A stretch of DNA of 8,853 nucleotides from Acidobacteriaceae bacterium (GTDB lineage Bacteria; Acidobacteriota; Terriglobia; Terriglobales; Acidobacteriaceae), in contig PLBX01000540.1 of NCBI GenBank assembly GCA_003135495.1, positions 1-8,853 of the forward strand, read 5' to 3'. Each line of letters starts with the position of its first letter. Positions within the stretch are counted from its first letter, which is position 1. The position numbers and the translations under genes were made by a program. The notes under the pieces are model-generated. The model was not told the origin of the DNA. It ran no database searches and saw only the letters and a program-made list of their open reading frames with translations. Positions 1 through 8,543 of the stretch are shown here, in pieces.

Positions 1-2218
1 TCGGACGTCTCAGTTGCAGGCTAATCCCAAAAAAGTGATCCGTCACTTCTCGGCGGGCGCCGAGTTGTGCGACTTGCGTGATCAGCGATTCGTCTCCCGC
101 CTCTGACCTGTACTTGATATTCAGCGGGCCGAAGCCCTGACCGGGCACGCCGTAATACCGCGCCGCGCCGTCTATCGGATCTTCGTAGATTCCTGTTTCA
201 AGAGTCGCGACCGTTGTCGTCTCCATCTGGTTCATTTCACCCGCGCCACCGAGATACTGATCATGTAAGTCTGTAGAATGCTTTGCGGGCTGACTTATCA
301 CGAAGTAACTTGCGCCTTCTTTCGCGTGCTTGGTTAGAATTACTCCTTTCGAACTGTCGCGGTTCATTCGCTGGAAATACCAAACCGCGTCGTCGTTTTG
401 CACTTCAGGTCGAAACACATGACTCCACCGCCCCGCCACCCCTTGCGCTACCAGATAGTGATAGATTTCCCAATCTTTCCGAATCGATTCCACATCCGGA
501 CCGTCGCCCGGATCGCGATACCACGTGGGATCCATCGCCAGATGCGTTCGGTCGGTTGCCCGGTTGTAGTACGTGTGATCTAAATCGACTACGTTATGGA
601 GTTTGTCGGGGGGAACGAGCAAGGAAGTGTAATAGGAACTGTACGGCCCAACACCTCCGTCCGTATACTCTCCCGAGTCTGCGAGGCGAGCGATCTCATA
701 GCTGATCCAGCGCCCCCCGTTATCGCACGCGTCGATGCCACTTTGAGGATGATCGCGCCTGAAGCGCCGTAGCAGATCGCGAAAATTGCGATCGGCAGCT
801 AGCGCTCCGGTGTCATTGGCGCTGGCTGCTGGCGCGATATCGTAACGCCATTGAAAATCTCCCCAGACGCTGACAGCATCGTTCAATAGCTTCCTTTGCC
901 AGTCCGCTGTGCCAGAGATCGACTGTTCGAGCGCTTGCTGCCCGGGAATCATCCAGTCGGGATGCAGTTGACCTACTTTCGACTCCGGAGTAGCTAAGAA
1001 GGTCGGATACCACAATACCCATTTCATCCCGTACTTGCGCAAGTAGTCGTTCGTTCTGCCCCAATCCGGGCCATTCCACGTCCCCCACCTGTCGTACCAT
1101 CCGGCATCGTCCCACAGAACGTCTGTTCCGGTTTCGCGTAAAAGGTCGATATAGCGGAGATCGAGTGCGAGGCGTCTTCCCCAGTTATCGGCGCTTGGCG
1201 TGCCCCCATCGCCAACCCACGGATCGGGCCAATCGACCGCCCAGCGCGTCTTCGCAAAGTAGTCTGGATTAGTGAAATCCCACAAGTAAGAATATTGCCA
1301 ATCAAGCAGTTGATTGCCGAGATCGTCAATGTCACCCGAGAAAGGAGCGGTGAAGACTTTTGGCGTGTCGATTTGCGCTCCGGATAGAAGCTCGCTGTCA
1401 TAGCCGGCCAACTCAAATTTCATTTCCAGGACCGAGCTGTCGTCTTCGCCGATGTCGAAGCGCCAGTGTCCAAGATAGTCCCAGCCAAGCGCAAGCCCTT
1501 CTCGCGCGCTGCGGTCTAGTAAGAACACCAGCGGCAAATAACTACTGTAGTGACCCGGCTGCACGCCTCCATTGGAATCAAGAGTACGTCTGTAACTCGC
1601 AGTTAGTATTTCGCTCTTAAAGAGTTGACTGCCATTGTAATTTCCACCCCCGGTAATATAGTTAAAGCGTAGTTGTTGTGCCTGCGGTATAGACAGGCGA
1701 GAATTCAAGAACTCGACGTGTTGCAAGCGAAGAGAACTGGTGGAAGTGTTCTCGATCGTTATCCATTCGCGAATGATTGCGGTCCCCGGGTAGATCACAT
1801 AGTGCTTTACCGCGCGCAGCGTGTCTGCTCCCAGAGCGATGTCGAGTTCCAAATCCCCTTGGGTGCCTTGGGTAAGATGGTCGGATAGGAGTCTCCACTG
1901 CCAGCCAGAGACGCCAACTTCGCGTCCATTTGCGGAAAATCGTATCTCTGCGGAAGCGAGTTCTGCCTTTTGATATTCGCCGCCAGAGACTTTGTTGCGC
2001 AGTGAAACCGACGTCAATTGTCCATCGGTCAGACGAAGTCTTCTTTCGACGAGGGAAGTACCCATGACCCAGTCGTCTCCTTCGCGGCGCAGATAGGCAT
2101 CTTTGTTCTGCAACTTATTTTGTGCGCTCGCGAGCAGCGTTGCGGCGAATAATAAAGATAGGTATATACCGACGAAGCGCCGAAGTTCTGCGGAAACTGT
2201 CTTTTGACGCAGGATCAA
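1..2218 (-). CDS. Exported GH36-like (alpha-galactosidase superfamily) protein, C-terminus cut by window edge
   Basis: The reading frame is open without a stop from a TTG at 2218 to the left edge (739 complete codons), so the C-terminus is missing. The TTG start is chosen because GGAGG lies 6 nt upstream and the protein then begins with a clean signal peptide: charged n-region to about residue 15, hydrophobic core about 16-30, likely cleavage after ASA (residue 32). An all-beta N-terminal part is followed by a clan GH-D barrel region with LWDDAGWY (D370/D371), HPDW (W422), WRYD (D460, aligning with the GH36 nucleophile) and IDACDNGGR (498-503). Two usually conserved features are altered. The W(F)EPE segment reads WYPTF (403-407), and the acid/base Asp of the GGRRIDLE-type motif aligns with Ser506. 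It is the third gene of the kinase-enolase operon, 39 bp after the enolase stop. GH36 members hydrolyse alpha-galactosides, but catalysis and substrate here are uncertain. It is probably periplasmic or secreted. Confidence 0.85.
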   Translation of the reverse strand, partial: MILRQKTVSAELRRFVGIYLSLLFAATLLASAQNKLQNKDAYLRREGDDWVMGTSLVERRLRLTDGQLTSVSLRNKVSGGEYQKAELASAEIRFSANGREVGVSGWQWRLLSDHLTQGTQGDLELDIALGADTLRAVKHYVIYPGTAIIREWITIENTSTSSLRLQHVEFLNSRLSIPQAQQLRFNYITGGGNYNGSQLFKSEILTASYRRTLDSNGGVQPGHYSSYLPLVFLLDRSAREGLALGWDYLGHWRFDIGEDDSSVLEMKFELAGYDSELLSGAQIDTPKVFTAPFSGDIDDLGNQLLDWQYSYLWDFTNPDYFAKTRWAVDWPDPWVGDGGTPSADNWGRRLALDLRYIDLLRETGTDVLWDDAGWYDRWGTWNGPDWGRTNDYLRKYGMKWVLWYPTFLATPESKVGQLHPDWMIPGQQALEQSISGTADWQRKLLNDAVSVWGDFQWRYDIAPAASANDTGALAADRNFRDLLRRFRRDHPQSGIDACDNGGRWISYEIARLADSGEYTDGGVGPYSSYYTSLLVPPDKLHNVVDLDHTYYNRATDRTHLAMDPTWYRDPGDGPDVESIRKDWEIYHYLVAQGVAGRWSHVFRPEVQNDDAVWYFQRMNRDSSKGVILTKHAKEGASYFVISQPAKHSTDLHDQYLGGAGEMNQMETTTVATLETGIYEDPIDGAARYYGVPGQGFGPLNIKYRSEAGDESLITQVAQLGARREVTDHFFGISLQLRRP

Positions 2219-2229
2219 TCTTTGCCTCC
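2216..2229 (-). promoter_or_regulatory. Shine-Dalgarno GGAGG plus TTG start of the exported GH36-like gene
   Basis: GGAGG (2229-2225 on the minus strand) is followed after six bases by TTG (2218-2216). No ATG or GTG lies nearby in this frame, and the next in-frame ATG falls well beyond the signal peptide. The strong ribosome site and the signal peptide therefore decide the TTG start. Confidence 0.75.
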
Positions 2230-2257
2230 AGGGCACAGGTGAGTTACATAGGTGCAA

Positions 2258-3532
2258 CTAACTCCGGCGCGGCCAAGCGGCCAGCGGCCAATGTGTCGAT
2301 TCTTCGATTTCGAGCAGGCGATTGTACTTTGCCAGTCGCTCGGATTGCCGAATGGATCCGTTCTTGAATTGATCCGCTCCCCACCCAACCGCTAAGTCAG
2401 CTGCCCAGTTATCTTCCGTCTCTCCGCTGCGGACACTCAGCGTGACTGCCCATCCTGCCGCGCGAGCCTGCTGATAAGCCTCAAGCGCTTCGGTGAGCGT
2501 TCCAATCTGATTGACTTTGAGCAGCAAGGCGTCGCAGGCGCTGACTTCAATCGCGCGAAGTATGCGGCGAGGATTCGTGCACAGAAGATCATCGCCCAGC
2601 GTGAGCGCCCGGCCGGCGATAGCTCGGCGAAGGCTGGGCCAATTCTGCCAATCATCTTCAGCGAGCCCATCTTCGACGCTTAGGATCGGATACAACTCGA
2701 GCCATTGGGTGATGGTTTGGATCATGGCAGCACTGTCGAGAACCTCGCCATCTTTGTGGTAGCGATGCTCCCGGTAAAAATGGGAAGCCGCGACATCAAT
2801 GCCGAGAAAAATGTCTTTGCCTGGCCGGTAACCTGCTTGCTGGATGGCTTTAATGGCTAACTCAAGCATCTCTTCCGCAGACCGGCAGGGAGGAGCTAAG
2901 CCGCCTTCATCCGCGGTCAAAAGGCGCATGCCATATTTGTGGAGAATGAGATCGGCAGCCGCCTGGTACACATCGGAGGCAGAAACCAGAACCTCATCGA
3001 TTGTGCTCGCCGACATTGGGATGATCAGGACATCTTGCACCGATACCTGTTGTCCTGCGTGCTTGCCGCCACTGAAAAGATTGATGGTGAGGCGCGGTAA
3101 CTTGTTAGCGTCGGCGTGCATGAGATCGGCAAAGTGCTGGTACAGGGGAACGCCCTTCTGAACGGCGCATGCGCGCGCATAGGCTACAGACACGGCAAGG
3201 ATCGCATTCGCTCCGATATTCGATTTGTTGGGCGTTCCGTCGAGCGCGATCATGGCTTGGTCTAGCGCGGCTTGTCCGCTGAAAGACTTTCGGGACAACG
3301 CGTCATGGAGTACTCCGCTAATATTTATGGCGGCGCGACGGCAGCCCAGACCCCGATATCGACGATCGTCCCCGTCTCGCAGCTCGAACGCTTCGGCAGT
3401 TCCGGTTGATGCGCCCGAGGGAACGGACGCGGAGGCCAGGGCTCCGCCATCGAGCAAGCAGGTTGCCAGCACAGTCGGCCGGCCGCGGCTGTCAAGAATT
3501 TCCCGTCCGGAAAGTCGTTCAATTTTCGGCAT
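2258..3532 (-). CDS. eno: Enolase (phosphopyruvate hydratase) family protein with altered active site
   Basis: The 424-residue protein covers the full enolase length. Canonical enolase interconverts 2-phospho-D-glycerate and phosphoenolpyruvate in the cytosol. Visible conserved elements (own numbering) are: N-terminal REILDSRG; substrate loop PSGASTG (S39); H158 in GGKHAG; acid E209 in DEGG; metal ligands D246 (GIDVAAS), E287 (SVEDG) and D314 (LGDDL); base K339 in LLLKVNQIGT; R368; K390. Two normally invariant positions differ. QEFM reads QDVL (D167 for Glu), and SHRSGETED reads SVRSGETED (V367 for His, yeast His373). I choose the ATG at 3532 because it aligns with normal enolase N-termini; an upstream TTG at 3562 would add ten unrelated residues. 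The ATG overlaps the kinase stop by 14 nt, which suggests translational coupling. The family is certain. Whether it is a true glycolytic enolase or a paralog with another phosphorylated hydroxy-acid substrate is open, and its context in a sugar-acid locus favours a specialised paralog. Confidence 0.9.
   Translation of the reverse strand: MPKIERLSGREILDSRGRPTVLATCLLDGGALASASVPSGASTGTAEAFELRDGDDRRYRGLGCRRAAINISGVLHDALSRKSFSGQAALDQAMIALDGTPNKSNIGANAILAVSVAYARACAVQKGVPLYQHFADLMHADANKLPRLTINLFSGGKHAGQQVSVQDVLIIPMSASTIDEVLVSASDVYQAAADLILHKYGMRLLTADEGGLAPPCRSAEEMLELAIKAIQQAGYRPGKDIFLGIDVAASHFYREHRYHKDGEVLDSAAMIQTITQWLELYPILSVEDGLAEDDWQNWPSLRRAIAGRALTLGDDLLCTNPRRILRAIEVSACDALLLKVNQIGTLTEALEAYQQARAAGWAVTLSVRSGETEDNWAADLAVGWGADQFKNGSIRQSERLAKYNRLLEIEESTHWPLAAWPRRS
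3519..3532 (-). other. 14-nt overlap of kinase stop and enolase start
   Basis: The kinase ends ...AATTATGCCGAAAATTGA, and the enolase ATG lies inside this string in another frame. The region just upstream has only a weak purine stretch (AAAAGA), so the enolase probably depends on ribosomes finishing the kinase. This ties expression of the two enzymes together. Confidence 0.6.
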
Positions 3533-4550
3533 AATTTTCGATCTTTTGAACAAACTCAGCAATCAAGTCAGGAATATTAGTGGGCGGTTGGTTCATAAGC
3601 ACGAGCACTGCATCGTGCTGGCGAGCTCGTTCCGATGGCGACAAGTATTCGAGTGGCGATTTGCCGGCCACGCGCGCCAACAAGCATCCGAGAGTGTGGC
3701 GAGCGGCGCGTGATTCGAGGCCCCTGGCCCATTCCAAGTGCATAATTTCGTTGAAGTATGCTTGCCAGAACAACTCGGCCGCGCTGGCCAAACGAGATCG
3801 CACCTCAGGCGAATGATGAGCCTTGCTGAGGAAGTGCGCCATCGCGAACCCAACATCGAACGCGGGATCGCCGAAGTGCATGACTTCGTAGTCGAGCAAA
3901 ATCAATCTGCCTTGGTAAACGAGCGTGTTTTTGGGACTGAAATCGCCATGAACCAGGCTGTCTTTATGTCGTAGAGTTTCTGTCGCGAGGTCGTTGAAGA
4001 AGTGCGCCGAGGCGGGGACGTTTTTGGCAGTATAAAGGTAGTAGGGTTCGAGCCGCAGGTTTTCAAAGTAAGTAGTGTCAGCGAACTCGCGGGCAGTGTC
4101 CGCGCGCGAGTCAGAAGAATGCCTGTGAATTGTGCCCAGAAGCAAGCCAAATTGTTCGAAATGATCGGAAATTATCCTTCCCGAAAGCAAGATCGATTTC
4201 CAGTTTTCGTGTTCTTTCGGTATAGCCTCCATGCCCAGCAGATAATTCTCCTTGTCTTCAAAAACGAATGCGGGAGTTGTTCCTGGTGGGGCTGATCGAT
4301 TGAGCCAGCGAAGCGCGTTTGCTTCCACCTTGATTCTGTCTGGGCTGCTGAACCAGTCTACGCTAACCCGCAACTTCGAAAGAGCTTGCTTCAAGACCCA
4401 GCCATGTCCATCCGCCCAAGCGAGGCGCACGGTGCGGTTGGAAACTCCTCCGGCAAGAGTTTCAATTGAAACGGCGTCGCCGGGCTTTATATAGCCGCGG
4501 GCGCTAAGATAATCGCGAAGGGCGTTGAAGTTCTCGATGTCGAGTTCCAT
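3519..4550 (-). CDS. APH/methylthioribose-kinase-fold small-molecule kinase
   Basis: This is a 343-residue cytosolic phosphotransferase of the APH / choline kinase / MtnK fold, which phosphorylates a hydroxyl of a small molecule with ATP. Visible motifs are the glycine-rich ATP loop GGVSN (34-38), Lys54 in VLKQAL, a pairing Glu76, the catalytic Brenner loop HGDFSPKN (Asp203, Asn208), and the metal-binding LLDYE (Asp220) followed by GDPAFDVG. The segment [10 protein letters not shown] resembles methylthioribose kinases (VKQALPYVR-type), but the catalytic loop is the general APH form rather than the HGDLHTG form of MtnK. No other methionine-salvage gene is present, so a methylthioribose role is unlikely. 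It leads the operon kinase - enolase - GH36-like and overlaps the enolase gene. A hydroxy-acid substrate such as glycerate would fit that coupling, but this is inference. ATG 4550 is the only suitable start, and no clear Shine-Dalgarno precedes it. Confidence 0.85.
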   Translation of the reverse strand: MELDIENFNALRDYLSARGYIKPGDAVSIETLAGGVSNRTVRLAWADGHGWVLKQALSKLRVSVDWFSSPDRIKVEANALRWLNRSAPPGTTPAFVFEDKENYLLGMEAIPKEHENWKSILLSGRIISDHFEQFGLLLGTIHRHSSDSRADTAREFADTTYFENLRLEPYYLYTAKNVPASAHFFNDLATETLRHKDSLVHGDFSPKNTLVYQGRLILLDYEVMHFGDPAFDVGFAMAHFLSKAHHSPEVRSRLASAAELFWQAYFNEIMHLEWARGLESRAARHTLGCLLARVAGKSPLEYLSPSERARQHDAVLVLMNQPPTNIPDLIAEFVQKIENYAEN

Positions 4551-4569
4551 GAAATCTGCGTTCAGTAAT

Positions 4570-4593
4570 TATGTCAACAATAGTGTTGACATA
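4570..4593. promoter_or_regulatory. Operator 1: perfect 10-bp inverted repeat in the kinase/SDR divergent region
   Basis: TATGTCAACA, spacer ATAG, then TGTTGACATA: both arms match perfectly. The site lies between the divergent kinase and SDR genes. Each arm contains TTGACA on one strand, so a protein bound here would cover -35 elements in both directions. A near copy stands in the other divergent region at 8566-8589. The form suits a dimeric transcription factor (for example of the GntR, IclR or LacI families). The family cannot be decided, and no regulator gene is in the window. Confidence 0.75.
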
Positions 4594-4605
4594 GAAAAAT
4601 GTCTC
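4577..4605 (-). promoter_or_regulatory. Possible promoter for the kinase-enolase-GH36 operon
   Basis: On the minus strand GAGACA (4605-4600) is followed after 17 nt by TATTGT (4582-4577). Each hexamer matches consensus at four of six positions, and the -10 lies within operator 1. A perfect TTGACA on this strand (4577-4572) would put its -10 on the kinase start codon, so it is less likely to be the main promoter unless the mRNA is nearly leaderless. Confidence 0.3.
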
Positions 4606-4614
4606 GACTAGCCT
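4586..4614 (+). promoter_or_regulatory. Sigma70-type promoter for the SDR-hydrolase operon
   Basis: TTGACA (4586-4591, consensus) is followed after 17 nt by TAGCCT (4609-4614), which keeps the T1, A2 and T6 of the -10 consensus. The -35 box is inside the right arm of operator 1, as expected for repression by steric block. The predicted leader to the ATG at 4679 is about 55-60 nt and ends in AAGGA (4667-4671), 7 nt from the start. Confidence 0.5.
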
Positions 4615-4633
4615 ACCACAGCCGATGCAATGA

Positions 4634-5422
<789 letters not shown>

Positions 5423-5444
5423 GGCGGCAAGTTGAGGAGAAAAA

Positions 5445-6287
5445 GTGAAATTACTGCGCTACGGTTTACCGGGTCAGGAAAAACCCGGGCTATTAATGGC
5501 AGAGAACGAAATCCGAGACTTGTCGGGTGTCATCTCCGATCTTGCCGGCGACGGGTTGCTGCCGGGATCGATCGCTAAATTGCGCAAAATTGAGATTGCA
5601 TCGCTGCCCACAGTTCAGGATAAGCCGCGAATCGGACCCTGCGTCGGCGGTGTAGGAAAGTTTATTTGCATAGGTTTGAATTATTCGGATCACGCGGCCG
5701 AAGCCGGAATGGCTCTGCCTGTCGAACCGGTCATCTTTATGAAGGCGACTTCGTGCATCAACGGGCCCGACGACGATGTCATCATCCCACGGGGATCGAA
5801 AAAGATGGACTGGGAAGTGGAACTTGGCGTCGTCATCGGCAAACCCGGCAAGTACATTGAGAAATCGGACGCGCTTTCGCACGTGGCGGGCTACTGTGTG
5901 GTCAACGATCTGTCGGAACGCGCGTTTCAAATGGAAGGCACGGGCCAGTGGGTCAAAGGCAAGAGCGCTGACACGTTTGGTCCGATCGGTCCATGGCTGG
6001 TGACTGCTGACGAAGTTCCCGATCCACAAGATCTTGATATGTGGCTTGAAGTTGATGGACACCGCTATCAGAACGGATCGACAAAGACAATGGTGTTCGG
6101 CGTGGCTTATCTGGTCAGCTACGTAAGCCGCTTCATGAGTTTGAAACCGGGAGATATCATATCGACCGGCACGCCGCCTGGCGTCGGTTTTGGGCTCAAA
6201 CCACCTGTTTATCTTCGTGCTGGTAATCGCATCCACTTGGGCATCAGCGGACTTGGTCAGCAGAATCAGAATGTCATTGCCGAATAG
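5445..6287 (+). CDS. Fumarylacetoacetate hydrolase family protein, likely 2,4-diketo-3-deoxyaldonate hydrolase
   Basis: This 280-residue FAH-fold enzyme starts at GTG, with GAGGAG five bases upstream. The N-terminal small domain (about 1-65) is followed by the catalytic domain. Its landmarks are GLNYSDHAAE (77-86, His83/Glu86 as the lid dyad), the metal ligands Glu124 and Glu126 in DWEVELG, Asp155 in VNDLSER, the KSADTFGPIGPWLVT segment, and STGTPPGVGFG near the C-terminus. The ligand set is complete, so an active Mg/Mn enzyme is expected. The family cleaves C-C bonds of diketo acids; close relatives act on 2,4-diketo-3-deoxy-L-fuconate or -L-rhamnonate, giving pyruvate plus lactate. Position directly after the SDR supports hydrolysis of its product to pyruvate and a hydroxy acid fixed by C4-C6 of the sugar acid. 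Ureidoglycolate lyase-type names often given to such proteins are less likely here. Confidence 0.88.
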   Translation: MKLLRYGLPGQEKPGLLMAENEIRDLSGVISDLAGDGLLPGSIAKLRKIEIASLPTVQDKPRIGPCVGGVGKFICIGLNYSDHAAEAGMALPVEPVIFMKATSCINGPDDDVIIPRGSKKMDWEVELGVVIGKPGKYIEKSDALSHVAGYCVVNDLSERAFQMEGTGQWVKGKSADTFGPIGPWLVTADEVPDPQDLDMWLEVDGHRYQNGSTKTMVFGVAYLVSYVSRFMSLKPGDIISTGTPPGVGFGLKPPVYLRAGNRIHLGISGLGQQNQNVIAE

Positions 6288-6308
6288 CGAAGTTTTTTCC
6301 GGCGGTAG

Positions 6309-8513
6309 CTAGCGGAGTTTCTTGTAAATCAGGATGGCAGCTCCGGGCTTGGTGTCGATCTCGACCTGCAGGCCCAGTTGCATCAAGTCCCGGCCTGAAG
6401 CCCTCTTGGGCGCTTTCGCGTCGAGATCGGTGACTTCATATATGGCTGCCGCATCCAGTCCTCGCAAGCGCAGCGTGTGAATATTGTGGTCGTCGTCCTC
6501 GCGGCGAAATGCCTGAACCATTCCATCGGTTTGCTCAGGACGATTAAATTGCCAGGCGGCCCACTCGAATGCCGCGCTGCGTTCTTGGTTCGGGTCAGCC
6601 CAGCAATCGGAGTTCTCGCTGCAAGGCAATATCGGGTAGTAATCTCCGTAATAATAAGGACGCGCAAGCTTGAGTTGCGCAGTCATGGTGCGAACCCAGT
6701 CGAAGGGAAAATCTTCCGGAATAAATTTGCCGATCTGGTTGGGATAGCCTGCTCCATTGAAGAGAGCGAAGCCCGAGCCGGGGGTAAAAGCGCTGCGGAA
6801 ATGATAAGTGTCGCGGGGACGGATTTGAAAAATCGTGCCGTAGTGCGGGCGCCAGTAAGCCAACCCCTCGGTGCTGAGCTGATTGCCGACCGGATCTGCA
6901 TCGGGCGACACCGGATAGTCGGCGCGGCTTAGATCTACCGCACGCGAAATAGTGTCGAGGTCGCCGCGCTGCACTACGTCAAGAATCAATTTCGGGTGCC
7001 GGCGCCGCAGTTCGTCCCAGAACTCTAGCAAGCCTTCAACGTAGCGAATCTCGGTGATGCCCTGCCGGTCGCCCGTATCCGCCTGCTGCCAGAAAGGCGC
7101 TAGCGCAAAATTGCAATCCTGCCGGAAGATGTCGATCCCCTCCTGCGTGATCAGATCGGACATTGCATCAATCATGTACTGGCGGGCCGCGAGATTGCCG
7201 AAGTCAAACATCCGAAACTTCACCAGCGGCCGTGCCAGATCTCCCTCAAAGTGCGTGGAGACTTCGCCGATGAACCAATCGGGATGTTGAATCGTCAGCG
7301 GCGTTCCCTCCACCGCCCGTTCCGGCTCAAACCACAGCAAGAACGTCATTCCGTGGGCATGAGCGGCGTCGCTGATTGGCCGCAGCCCTCCCTCAGGATG
7401 GGGAACCCGATTCACGCGCCAATTGCCGGCGTGCAGAAACCAGTCTTCCCGTCCAAACACCTGAAATTCTTCGACGGGGCGGTCCGTTCCATACCACCCT
7501 GCGTCCATCCATAAATTTTCGAAGCCGATATTTTCGCGAGTGATCTGATCGATCAGGTGCAGGCTGGTTGAGGTCTTCATCCCGCCCCAGATAGTGAATG
7601 AAATCGGTAGTACCATCGGCTTCCCGTCATACTGCGGAGTGTGAAACTTCAGGATGTGCCGGCGCAGGAGGTTGTGGGCATCAGCATCATCCCCCTGCCA
7701 GGGCAGCAGAAGAATCTCGGGGGTTCGTATTTCCTCGCCCGCGTGCAATGACAGGTGGATCCGTTCCATTCCCGCCGTAACTGCAATTGCCGGTTCGGTG
7801 GGTCGCGAAAAATTGATGGCCCACTTGCCGGCCCAGCCCACCGCGCCGATCAGGCCGTGGTCGCCCGCCATGATATCGAAAAAGGGAATTGTCTCACCTG
7901 TCTTGCCGCCGTTTTCGTTCGACATCCTGAAACTCTCAAGCTCATTCAGAGGCTTCTTTTGCAGTGCGTAGGTATTCATGCCGCCGCAGCCGGTCGAATA
8001 AAGAATAGTGGGGATCGCGCTGCCAGCGATCGGAAAGGATAAACTCAGTGGCTGAACGTCTTCAAGGATTGAAGTATCGGTGGTGCCCTCATTTTTGAAG
8101 TATGCCGTCCATTCGATTACGTTAGAGCCGACAAATTCCATGGCCTCGACGCGAAATCGCAAGCCAGTCTGGGGATCGCTCCAGCGTATGATGTGCTCGG
8201 TCCGGGTTTCATCGATTCGCTTCGTTTCTGCTTTTCGCGTCCAGTTTCGTAGTACCGCCCCGGATGGCTGCCGGCCATAAACGAATGAAATTGGCGGTTG
8301 CGCCTGTTCGTCCAGAAAATTCTTTTGCAGCCACGACTTGCCGAAATGGCTATCGCTGTACTGCTCCTGCGATTCCGTTATCGGGTTGTTTGAGGCAGCG
8401 GATTGAACACAAGTCATCAGGACTGCAGCGCCAAATAGTGCAAGATACAGACTTCGCGATACAAGGTTTGGGGAGTTGGCTCTGGCAGCTTTGCTTCCTT
8501 CGTTGCGACGCAT
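6309..8513 (-). CDS. Exported GH36-type alpha-galactosidase-like glycoside hydrolase
   Basis: This complete 734-residue protein has a signal peptide: basic n-region to about residue 20, hydrophobic SLYLALFGAAVLM (21-33), likely cleavage near 38-41. A cysteine at 35 follows LMT, a poor lipobox, so a lipoprotein is possible but unlikely. An N-terminal beta-sandwich region precedes the barrel, which carries WMDAGWYG (Asp337), LLWFEPER, HPDWF, IDIFRQDCN (Asp466, expected nucleophile), QRGDLDTISRA (Asp518 or Asp520, expected acid/base) and SRADYPVSPDAD. It ends with a small beta domain. GH36 enzymes retain configuration and release alpha-linked galactose or related sugars. Substrate cannot be read from sequence; beta-L-arabinopyranosides are a known alternative in the sister family GH27. 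AAGGAG lies 11 nt before the ATG. The gene converges on the FAH gene with a 21-bp gap and is divergent from the dehydratase, sharing operator 2. Unlike the left-edge paralog it keeps the EPE segment. Confidence 0.87.
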   Translation of the reverse strand: MRRNEGSKAARANSPNLVSRSLYLALFGAAVLMTCVQSAASNNPITESQEQYSDSHFGKSWLQKNFLDEQAQPPISFVYGRQPSGAVLRNWTRKAETKRIDETRTEHIIRWSDPQTGLRFRVEAMEFVGSNVIEWTAYFKNEGTTDTSILEDVQPLSLSFPIAGSAIPTILYSTGCGGMNTYALQKKPLNELESFRMSNENGGKTGETIPFFDIMAGDHGLIGAVGWAGKWAINFSRPTEPAIAVTAGMERIHLSLHAGEEIRTPEILLLPWQGDDADAHNLLRRHILKFHTPQYDGKPMVLPISFTIWGGMKTSTSLHLIDQITRENIGFENLWMDAGWYGTDRPVEEFQVFGREDWFLHAGNWRVNRVPHPEGGLRPISDAAHAHGMTFLLWFEPERAVEGTPLTIQHPDWFIGEVSTHFEGDLARPLVKFRMFDFGNLAARQYMIDAMSDLITQEGIDIFRQDCNFALAPFWQQADTGDRQGITEIRYVEGLLEFWDELRRRHPKLILDVVQRGDLDTISRAVDLSRADYPVSPDADPVGNQLSTEGLAYWRPHYGTIFQIRPRDTYHFRSAFTPGSGFALFNGAGYPNQIGKFIPEDFPFDWVRTMTAQLKLARPYYYGDYYPILPCSENSDCWADPNQERSAAFEWAAWQFNRPEQTDGMVQAFRREDDDHNIHTLRLRGLDAAAIYEVTDLDAKAPKRASGRDLMQLGLQVEIDTKPGAAILIYKKLR

Positions 8514-8543
8514 GATAATCGGTGCTCCTTGGTGCGCAGCGTC

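Noticed and set aside
283..705. A 140-codon plus-strand open frame near the left edge
   Set aside because: It lies opposite the GH36-like gene, whose minus frame is open throughout with clear motifs; its own translation is low-complexity and unrecognisable.
1..2218. Several short minus-strand open frames that suggested a broken or frameshifted gene
   Set aside because: Codon-by-codon reading from the TTG at 2218 gave one uninterrupted frame to the edge; the short frames are out of phase with it.
3519..4550. Antibiotic-resistance aminoglycoside phosphotransferase
   Set aside because: Only the general fold motifs match; the ATP-site region is MtnK-like and the context is sugar catabolism.
5493..6236. 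A 247-codon open frame antisense to the FAH gene
   Set aside because: Its product is rich in His, Arg and Asp without family motifs, it has no ribosome site, and the sense frame is a fully conserved FAH enzyme.
6288..6308. Possible terminator between the convergent FAH and GH36 genes (T6 run at 6293-6298)
   Set aside because: No convincing GC-rich hairpin precedes the T run on either strand, and the gap is only 21 bp.
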